From Cryptomeria japonica (Eukaryota; Streptophyta; Pinopsida; Cupressales; Cupressaceae), in NCBI RefSeq assembly GCF_030272615.1, contig NC_081409.1:914924340-914988339 (forward strand): a DNA stretch of 64,000 nucleotides, in the 5' to 3' direction. Shown here in pieces: positions 56,130 to 64,000 of this stretch. Both the position numbers and the translations under genes were made by a program. Below the pieces are notes generated by a model that was given only the letters and a program-made list of their open reading frames with translations, did no database searches and had not been told where the DNA came from. The first letter of the stretch is position 1; every line of letters begins with the position of its first letter.

Positions 56130-57300
56130 AGTTTTGGATCGATATTGAGATAGAGATCCAGATCCTGTTGGAGATTCCATAGTTGCCTATAGATAATAGG
56201 GCCCACCCGTTGAAGCACTTGTTGAAGTACCGGAAGCATCCGTGCCCCCTACTCTTCTAAGGGCGGTAGGGGGTGGATCCAATTCCAGAAGCAGTCCCAT
56301 AGTGGCGGGCAAAGACCAAGACAAGTTTGATAAACGTAACAAAGAAACAGTTATGTTGCTGAAACTATGAGTCACTGACGAAACGCTTCCAGAGCTGCTA
56401 ACTGGTAGGACAGCTATGGAGATATGGACACATCTGAAAGATCTCCATGAGACGTCAGACAAGAGCCAAGCATTCTTTTTGAAGAACATACTGTTTTCAA
56501 TGATGATGAATGAGAAGATGGCTTTGCAGAGCAACTTATGAAGATTGAGGATATATGTGATCAACTTGTGGCCATTGGTCGCAAGATAGAAGAGGAGGAC
56601 ATGGTAGTGATTATGCTGAAGAATCTACCACGCTCCTATGAACACTTTATCGAGACGCTTAACATTAACTCCACTAATGTTGACTTGAAGTCTGAGAGTT
56701 GTGCACTAAGCTATTGCAGCAAGCTCGGTGGAGACAATAGTTTGGTAGGAAGAGTGACTTGATTAGTATGGAACAGGTTTTTACTGCCAAGGATAAAGGC
56801 AAAGGCCAGTGCACTTTGCAGAAAGGACAATGCACATCTGAGAACGGTTCCAAGAAGAATTTCACCTGTCACTATTGTGGGAAGATTGGTCATGTTCAAA
56901 GGTTATGTGGAAAGTGGTTGGCTGATTAGAAGACCAACCAAGGAGAGTCTCAACAACAGGTTCATGTTGCAGAGCATTTTGAGGAGTCAACCTTCTTTGC
57001 ATTTAAAAGTTTTTCCCTTGTGTAGGGTGGTTAGTTAATACATTGACCATTATAGGAGGGTATTAGAATAATACTAGATTATTTACCTTATAATGGTCAT
57101 TTAGGAATATTTAATCTTTTAGATAGTTTCTAAATTTCTCAGTTAGTTGTTTTAGAATGTTTCCGTTTTCTTTCTTGGTAATTTCTCTAAATAAGGAGAC
57201 TGTCTCCATTTGTAATCACTCAATCAATCTATATTGAAATATCATTTCACTTCAAAACATACCAGCAGATTCATGGTTATTTGTTGTGAGTAGTCATCGG
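56130..57300 (+). mobile_element. Copia remnant (copia-2): gag joined directly to a 3' LTR
   Basis: A broken gag (56250-56950) is followed within about 150 bp by a polypurine tract (ATAGGAGGG, 57052-57060) and an LTR-like sequence from 57061 (ATTAGAATAATACTAG, with AAATAAGGAGAC near 57189). Protease, integrase, RT and RNase H are missing, so pol has been deleted or this is a gag-only derivative. The first LTR base pair is TA instead of TG. The right end is approximate. Confidence 0.6.
56250..56950 (+). pseudogene. Copia-2 gag remnant
   Basis: Frame pieces give KDQDKFDKRNKETVMLLKL, AMEIWTHLKDLHETSDKSQA, then after a frame change KIEDICDQLVAIGRKIEEED and VIMLKNLPRSYEHFIETLN, the UBN2 gag signature. 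An intact zinc knuckle CHYCGKIGHVQRLC lies near 56868-56909 in another frame. Confidence 0.75.
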
Positions 57301-58155
57301 CAGGGCGAGTCCATTCTTGATTGGAGAGAATCTTCACTTACTTTGCTCAGCCCAACACACAAGAGGCTGGAGTCTAGCATTCAAGGAAGTTGGTTTTGAA
57401 ATAGTTTTGCAACAAACCCAATGCTTTGTCACTTTGACCAAGTCGCAAAACAACTTAGATTTGCCAAATCTGTGGTATTTGAGTTCTTTTGCCTTTTGTC
57501 TCGGGCTATTTACTGCGTGGTCAAATTTATCCCAATAGGCATCTACTATCCAGCAGAAAATCTGCAGTCAAAAGGTATAGGAAATAGCCAAATACCAGCA
57601 CATTTATTGCTACATAACAACAATCACTTCACTTGGTGCAAGATAGGCCCAGTAAAAGCATATTTTCAGCAGCAATAAAGGCGACTTATCCTCCAACTCC
57701 TTCCTTCCACATGCAACATCTTAATCTGCCAGGCATTCAACCTCTTCAACACCATTTTTTTTGTTGTTCAAGTTCTTTTGATTGCATTTACATTTGTATT
57801 ATCAAATATTTTATGTTTTCCTTTAAATATCGTAATCATTATAGGTAATATCGGGTGTCCAGTTAACTCTCAAAACCACAATAAAATTGTAAAGGGAGGG
57901 GCATTTTTTATTTTTGGCTTTAGGGGGCAATTATTAGCTTAATTTAAAGCTTGAGAGGGGGGGAACAGTTTTTTGATTTTCCATAAGTCGCAAATCAAGA
58001 TGTATTTTTTTTGAGTGGGGATAGTCATTGGAAATCTTATTCAGAGCCGATTCCAACAAGTGGTTGCATGCACAGGGTAGATCTCACCTTAGAGCTTTTT
58101 TTTTTAAACTATGCATGGTAAACTTTTTAGCGTGACCGGTGATGCTGTCACAACA
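57301..58155. other. Spacer between two Copia remnants, nothing recognised
   Basis: No coding block or terminus could be assigned in this stretch. Confidence 0.4.
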
Positions 58156-59432
58156 TGTTAAACTGGATCAGATTTATATATAGGTAAATTTTAAATTATA
58201 ATGTAGTTTATAATTATGCACAGTAGTATGTATGAATCAGAATTTCCTTTACAACTGATTACACAGTTCAGATTATATTATTTATGTAACTGAAGATCAC
58301 ACAATATTCTGTATAATATCACAACTTATAGTATTGCAGATCACTGCTGTATGCACGATAACATCGACTACTCTTTTTATAATAACAACTTCGTGTATGT
58401 CCCATCGAATGGAATAGAGCCGAGATATATATTCTCGATGGTCAACATAGAGTCACGGCTCTATGTGGAATCGACATGGTATGATCATTGATAACCGTCG
58501 ATATACACAATGTTTAATCAAACAATTAGTAATCGGTATAATTAGTGTGACCGATACTATGACTTAATAAACAACATTTAATCATCGCTCTTTGATAATC
58601 GATATACAAATATAATCAATGATATGTATAATCAGTAATATAAACTATTACCGATTATACATATAATTGATGATATCTCAGATACCGGTTCTCCCCTATT
58701 TTGGCTGGGTCCTGGTCCTGGTCCGGTTCGCTCTGGGTCCCACCCGGGTCCTGCCCAGGCGGCTGGGTTCCCTGTGGGTCCTGCCCACCCGGGTGAACCC
58801 AGGAGGACCCGGGTGAACCCAAGCCCGTGGGTTCCCAAAAACGGGGCCCACGGGTTAGCAAGCAATTAAAAACAATAAAAAAACAATATTTTTAATCTTA
58901 TAATTACATCTACTGAATATTTATTGGCATTGGCAATTATGGATTTATGATTTATGATTTATCTGTTATCATTTATGTATCATTGTATGGGAAAGTTGCA
59001 TTGTATGTTTGATGTTTCATATTTGTATGTTTGAACTATGAACATATATAATTTTGATGTTTGAAGTTTGAACATATATATATATATATATTAAAAAAAA
59101 TTAAAATATATATATATATATGTACGGACGAACCCGTACCCGTACCCAAATTTTTTTTTTTTTTTTTTCCGAATCCGCGAATCCGTACCCGAATTCGAAC
59201 CGGAACCGGTAACTTAGGATGATATGTATAATCCGATTGTCATATGGATGATTATGGAGCAAATCGATCATCATATAATATTGTGATCTGTGATCAGAAT
59301 ATGCATAAATAGTGAAGTACGATCAAGAGTAGGAATAAAAGAATTTATCATACAGATGTCTAAGGCTATTAGGCCAATTAGATATCAGAACGGATAGAAT
59401 TATCCGACCTTTGCTACATATTCTTTTCAACA
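58156..59432 (-). repeat. 3' LTR of copia-3 with nested miniature element
   Basis: Starts TGTTGAAAAGAATATG at 59432 after the polypurine tract and ends CCAGTTTAACA at 58156. Without the nested element and one duplication it is about 728 bp. A TATA box (TTATAAAAAGAG, minus strand) lies near 58373-58384. Confidence 0.72.
58677..59217. mobile_element. hAT-2-derived miniature element, 541 bp, perfect 8-bp TSD
   Basis: Termini CTCAGATACCGGTTC and (inverted) CTAAGTTACCGGTTC match at 13 of 15 positions. GATGATAT flanks it perfectly (58669-58676 and 59218-59225). The GC-rich end (GTGGGTTCCCAAAAACGGGG) matches the subterminal block of hAT-2 at about 43620-43650, so it is an internally deleted relative. 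It also contains (TA)n tracts near 59075-59120. No coding capacity. Confidence 0.9.
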
Positions 59433-59539
59433 CTCCCTCTTAGCTAGGGAGGAATTCTTCTATCCTTCAAATAAGTTATATCACCATATTGTGAACACAA
59501 TATGGTCATCTATTGTGTGAGAGAAAGATATCACCTCAT

Positions 59540-59884
59540 TGTGATATCAGGAGTTATGGCATATCCACGGATATCATGTCACATGATATCCACCATAAAT
59601 CTTTTAATGTAATATCCACCATTATGGCTTGTCCACGGATATCATGTCTCATGATATCCACCATCATGGTATATCTAAAGGTATTACTTCATGGCATGTC
59701 CATGGATTTCACGTCACATGAAATCCACCATGAGTATCTCTTTATGTAATATCCACCATTATGGCATATCCATGGATATCATGTCTCATGATATCCACCA
59801 TTATGGCATATCCATAGATATTAGTACTATAGATATAAACCATTATGACATGTCCATAGATATCACGTCCCATGGTATCCATCA
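59540..59884. repeat. Hairpin repeats GATATCATG...CATGATATC in the copia-3 3' UTR
   Basis: About six repeats, each with an inverted pair such as GATATCATGTCACATGATATC (9-bp arms around 3 bases), then CACCATTATGG. Spacing is about 65-70 bp for the first ones and about 42 bp for the last. The array lies between the RNase H stop and the polypurine tract. Confidence 0.85.
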
Positions 59885-60118
59885 TAATGGTATGATCAAT
59901 CTATATCATAAGATCGTCACCTTACAATAATGATCAGATATACAAGTGTTCATAATTAAGAGATTGTCACCTCACAATAATGTTCACAGGGGCTTATCAA
60001 GCACTGAACCAATGTTGTCATGAAGTCACACACATGACACTAATCACGAACCATATCAGATTAATAAGAGTTTACACTTTAAACATCTTAGAGAATACAT
60101 TAGTACTATTAAAACAAA

Positions 60119-60241
60119 TCAATCTTGCTGAGACTCAATCTCATCTAGAGCTACATTTTCTACCATTCCAAGCTTACCTCGAAAGTATGCAAACTTTATT
60201 CTAGCAAGAGGCTTGGTGAGGATATCTGCAATTTGTTCATC
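60119..60241 (-). pseudogene. Copia-3 RNase H C-terminal fragment
   Basis: Reads DEQIADILTKPLARIKFAYF then RGKLGMVENVALDEIESQQD and a TGA at 60119. The first block is the standard C-terminus of plant Copia RNase H (QIADIxTKPL). The gene is cut at 60242 by the chromovirus LTR. Confidence 0.9.
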
Positions 60242-62108
60242 TGTTGTAGTATCCCAGTTATTTTTTTTTAGGCCAATAATAATCATCCACAAACAGATAA
60301 CCCGTTAAGGTTAGAAAGCATTAACTGAAACTTGCTGAAAAAAGCAACCCTTCCACTTTCTTATCACCAAGTGCCCAATATGGGAAGGTGAGAGCATACG
60401 GTGAAGAGGGGATTGTTAGATCTCAAATCTGTTGAAAGAAGAAGTGGAATACAATACTAGGCGGCAAGCCTGCCCCTTCTGCTTATCCAACGGGAAAACA
60501 AGAGACTTGGCGGTGAACCGGCCAAGAGGAACACACAAAGGCATAAATCACTCGACCGCGATATTTCAGCGGGAGGACTGCAATTACAAAACAATCTCAA
60601 CTCAACTGCTTATGCAACGGGAAGACCATTACAATCAGGCATCACTCGACCACTTATACAGCGGGAGGACTAAATTACAATTTACTTGAAAATAGGCGGC
60701 AAGCCAGCCTCTTCCACTTTTCAGTGGGGTGAGAGTTACAAGCCAGAATTGGTTAGTAGTACTACTACTTAACCTTAAATAATCAAGATAGTGTGAGAAG
60801 AGAGTAATGCTGAACATCCAAATAATAAGCATGAAATTTTTGCTAACATCAAAATCTGCATGCTTGAATTGCAAAACCAGCAGCCTATGGATTCACTAAA
60901 ACGCTCATAAATCTCTCAATACTCACCCAATTCACCCAAAATCAGTTCTAAACTAATGCTATACCAGCTACAATGAAAAAAACCCAAAGGAAGCAATCAA
61001 AACACCCATGTTTATTTTGTAAACTTCCCAATGCATTCACTAAACCCCACACCTAACCTGGGAAGTTTGATTTCCATTATAAAATTCCACACACAAAATA
61101 AGATGCTAAAAACTCACAAGATGCATTGCCAGTGGTAGGAAGGAAGGATGAGCTGGTATCCAGAATGATGGAATCGCCTGGCCAAGAGGTATGAGCAAAT
61201 TACACTTTCAGCAGCTCTGCGACCAGCAACCCAAAAACACTCCAATCTCACACAAAACACTCCACAATCTGCAACTCACTCACCAACAACACTGAAAATA
61301 CATAGACACAGCTAGGTACTATCTTTCAAGTACGAAACTGAGACCTAGCTAGGAAGCCACACTTCGAAGCTCAGATTTTTCAATTGCCAATTCGGTAGCA
61401 TAACGATGCAAATTCATAAGATGCCACAAAATGGAGCCCAAGACTCTTATTTATAACTTCTAACTTCCGAAAACCAAATGCAAATGCTCACAAATTTGCC
61501 CAAATTCAACTTTTCCATTTGCATTTCCTTTACCCAAGGATGGCGCCATACTTAGACAAAGAATCACGCCAAGTAAGTCAAGGACCACGACTTGACTTAG
61601 CAAACATGTGTGGTGAATAAAATAATATCTCCATTATAAATTTGGTGTCCCTTTCTAGACATAAAATTTGCTTAGCACTTAGGAGATATTATGCGCGATT
61701 TCCAAAGCCAATAGATCAATAGTAAAAATAATCAAATTAATTAAATATTAAACCTTAGGATAAGGAAATAATATTTAATTATATCACTTATGACTCCAAT
61801 ACTGATTATTGTCGAAACTTGGATGAAGCTGAGCAAGGAAGACCACTGAATTGCTGTAGGATCAGGACCCTGTCCACTGCCAAAAATAGAAATATGCCAT
61901 TCTACCAGTTACTAAAAATAGTAAGTCATGAACTACTGCTCCGAAAAGTAGGATCTTCACACCCAGTGACTGAGCATGGAGAGCTCAGTAGGATAGTATC
62001 ACTAAAATTGTCAACCCCTGACTTACAAAAAATAGTAAGTTCCACTACGGGTCTCAGGAATAGGCCACCGGACCATTGAAAGTACATCAATGAGAATGGA
62101 ACATTACA
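60242..62108 (-). repeat. 3' LTR of the chromovirus, 1,867 bp
   Basis: Starts TGTAATGTTCCATTCTC at 62108 directly after the polypurine tract and ends GGGATACTACAACA at 60242. It is the same family as the solo LTRs at 10904-14844 and 12760-14801, including the CCGCT hairpin array (60460-60730), so those are probably solo LTRs of this chromovirus type. Confidence 0.88.
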
Positions 62109-62150
62109 GTTCGCCCTCCCCAAAATTGCTTGTCCTCAAGCAACTGTAAG

Positions 62151-62539
62151 CTAAGTCACAGGATACGGCGATTTTCATGGATGAGGTTCGAATTTAATCA
62201 AATTTCAAACTTCTATAAAAAAATCGAATTTAATCGAATTTCCTCTATAAAGCACTGCTATCCGCCTCTAAACACAACTCAGTTGGTCGTGGGTGTTCTT
62301 TGTATATGCTTTGTATATATTGGTTCATGGGTGTCTGCAACTGCTGGGTCGCCCTCGGATTTTCTCCAACAAGGGTTGCTATTCTGATAATTTATTAAAA
62401 GTATAAATATATTTAAAAATAAACAAAATTATAGAAGACGAATTTTATCCGAATTTTTTTTCAAATTTTTCCCTTTTCGAATTTCATCCGAATTTCATGG
62501 CTGTTGAATTCGAATTCGAATTCGAACCTTGTGACTTAG
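62151..62539. mobile_element. hAT-like miniature element, 389 bp, in the chromovirus 3' UTR
   Basis: Termini CTAAGTCACAGG and (inverted) CTAAGTCACAAG. Flanks ACTGTAAG (62143-62150) and ACTATAAG (62540-62547) match at 7 of 8. The inside holds GAATTCGAATTCGAATTCG near the right end and AATTTAATCG words near the left. No coding capacity. The CTAAGT terminus resembles the hAT-2 family. Confidence 0.82.
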
Positions 62540-62540
62540 A

Positions 62541-64000
62541 CTATAAGGCTGGATGCAATAAAATCTCCTCATTCTCCCATGTAGCATCCTCTACTGGTAA
62601 ATTTTTCCATTTGATCAACTATTCCCTGATCACTCTTCTCCTCAAAGATCATTCCCTGAAATCAAGGATAACTTCAGTAACCAAAACCAACTCTCCCTCC
62701 TCATCAAGCGGATGTAACTTAGCTGAAGCAACAACATTATGTCCCAGAGCCTTCTTAAGGCGAGACACTTGAAATACATTATGGATTCTGCTACTTGCCG
62801 GTAATTCCAACTCATACGCCACTTCTCCAATCCTCCTGTTGACTTTGAAAGGCCCATAGAATCGTGGCTTCAATTTCTCAACTCCACTTCTCTTGAGAGT
62901 AGACTGCCTGTAAGGTTGGAGCCTCAAATAAACCATGTCGCCCACCTCAAAGGTGCGCTCAATTCGCTGTTGATCAGCATACAACTTCTGCTGATTCTGT
63001 GCATGCTAGAGATTGTCCCTCAGAACCTGCAGAATATCTTGACTTTGTTGCATCATATCCTTTGCCTGAGGGGTCCTGCTATCACCAAATACCAAGTCTG
63101 CGAAGCTAGGAGCTTCATAACCATATAGTGCCATGAATGGTGACATCCAGATGGACATGTGATAGGAGGAGTTGTAGCAATACTCTTCTAGGTGAAGCCA
63201 TCTCACCCATGTATTCTGCTGCTCCGAGACATAGTTTCTTAGATATCCTTCCAACCACTTATTCACTATCTTGGTCTGCCCATCAGTTTGTGGGTGATAA
63301 TTGGTGCTTGGAGTGAGCACAGTACCACATAATCTGAAAATCTCTTGCTAAAAAGCACTTAGGAACATGCTGTCCCTATCACTCACAATGTTCTTCGGTA
63401 ACCCATGTAATTTGAACACCTCTCGAAAGAACACTTCAGCAACCTAAGCTACTGTAAAAGAACTGGTGATGGCAAAGAAATGAGCGAACTTTGGGAGTCT
63501 GTCCACCACCACATAGATACTGTCCTTCCCTTGAGCCCGTGGCAACCTAGTGATGAAGTCCATGGAAATACTTTCCCATTTGTTACTGGGAATAGGCAAG
63601 GGTTGTAACAAACCAACTGGCAGAGTGTGTTCGTCTTTGTTTCTCTGACATGTGTGACACTCCTTAATGTACTTCAAGACATCATTTTTAAGTCCTTTCC
63701 AAGAGAATCTCTCTCGGATCTGCCTGTATGTTTTGAAGTAACCTTGGTGACCAGCGAGGGGGATATCATGAAATGTCTTCAATATCTTCTCCTTAAGCTT
63801 AGATTCAGCCACAATGAAGACTCTTCCTTTGTATAGTATCAACCCCTCAACCAATTTGTACCTTTCATCATGAAAAGTACCTTCTATAATGCTGGTTGCA
63901 AACTGATTTTTGGCATAATCAGCAATCAACAACTCCCTCCAACCAGCAGTAAGCTCGCATAGTGAGCTTAAATGGGGCCTTCTGGATAAGGCATCAGCTA
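62541..64000 (-). pseudogene. Chromovirus pol: integrase and chromodomain (partial)
   Basis: A single frame (all segments in phase) with about five stops. 63444-63932 holds the intact zinc domain (HDIPLAGHQGYFKTYRQIRE, then ECHTCQRNK) and the core start SMDFITRLPRAQGKDSIYVV. 63006-63320 continues TPSTNYHPQTDGQTKIVNKW, in which the catalytic Glu after GQT is Lys. 62649-62984 is the C-terminal domain (VGDMVYLRLQPYRQ; KLKPRFYGPFKVNRRIG). The chromodomain is LIKWKNLPVEDATWE near 62560-62610, ending HPAL-stop at 62541. Dead by both stops and the Glu-to-Lys change. Confidence 0.9.

Larger units (their letters stand above)
58156..60241 (-). mobile_element. Copia element (copia-3), 3' part: end of RNase H, 3' UTR repeats, 3' LTR
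   Basis: Minus-strand order: RNase H C-terminus (60241-60119), a repeat-rich 3' UTR (59884-59540), a polypurine tract AAGAGGGAG (59441-59433), and the 3' LTR (59432-58156), which starts TGTTGAAAAGAATATG. The upstream part of pol is displaced by the chromovirus at 60242. The LTR holds a 541-bp hAT miniature element. Confidence 0.82.
60242..64000 (-). mobile_element. Chromovirus (Ty3/Gypsy), 3' half, runs off the window
   Basis: From the right: integrase (zinc domain and core), C-terminal domain and chromodomain (pol end at 62541), an hAT miniature element right after the stop codon, the stem TTGCTTGAGGACAAGCAA, a polypurine tract (GGGGAGGGCGAAC, 62121-62109), and the 3' LTR (62108-60242). The LTR sits in copia-3 RNase H; TCATC (60237-60241) would be one half of the duplication. 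The 5' half lies beyond 64000. Confidence 0.88.

Overview
The window looks like intergenic or intronic DNA of a large plant genome, most likely a gymnosperm. It is dense with nested, decaying LTR retrotransposons (Gypsy, Copia) and hAT DNA transposons. The only trace of a host gene is one exon-like block at 48460-48621. The organism call is inference from element types and genome texture. All boundaries were read by eye from terminal motifs and target-site duplications (TSDs).

Layout. 357-9170 is a hAT transposon with a perfect 8-bp TSD and a dead transposase; a 4.9-kb LTR element (3790-8704) sits inside it. 10878-20215 is a truncated element C, whose 5' end is split by a solo LTR (10904-14844) that itself holds an inverted solo LTR of the same family (12760-14801); a third solo LTR lies at 16599-17619. 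20216-42785 is a minus-strand Gypsy element with a third ORF after pol. It carries two insertions of one unusual family: element B (20491-27814, + strand) in its 3' LTR and element A (31626-39259, - strand) in its integrase. At 42785/42786 the Gypsy gag is fused to the N-terminal (BED) half of another hAT, which lies in the protease of a Copia element whose 129-bp LTR contains a tRNA-like sequence. A solo LTR (45434-47229), the host-like exon, a second hAT relic (49684-50804), an element of the A/B/C lineage (element D, from 50805) and a long AT-rich block follow. The right end holds a deleted Copia (56130-57300), another Copia 3' end (58156-60241) with an hAT miniature element in its LTR, and a chromovirus 3' half (60242-64000) with a second miniature element.

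Most interesting. Elements A and B (7.6 and 7.3 kb) have TGTTG...CAACA ends and perfect 5-bp TSDs but no internal LTR pair. Each encodes one ~1,075-residue protein of unknown function, intact in A. Upstream of the ORF each has 12-13 copies of a 31-bp hairpin every ~166 bp with compensatory stem changes, and a 5' UTR intron. Downstream lie an inverted telo-box, a TATA box and a poly(A) signal. The simplest reading is a giant solo LTR with a gene in its U3. Short hairpin arrays also occur in three unrelated retroelement families here, a second pattern worth attention.
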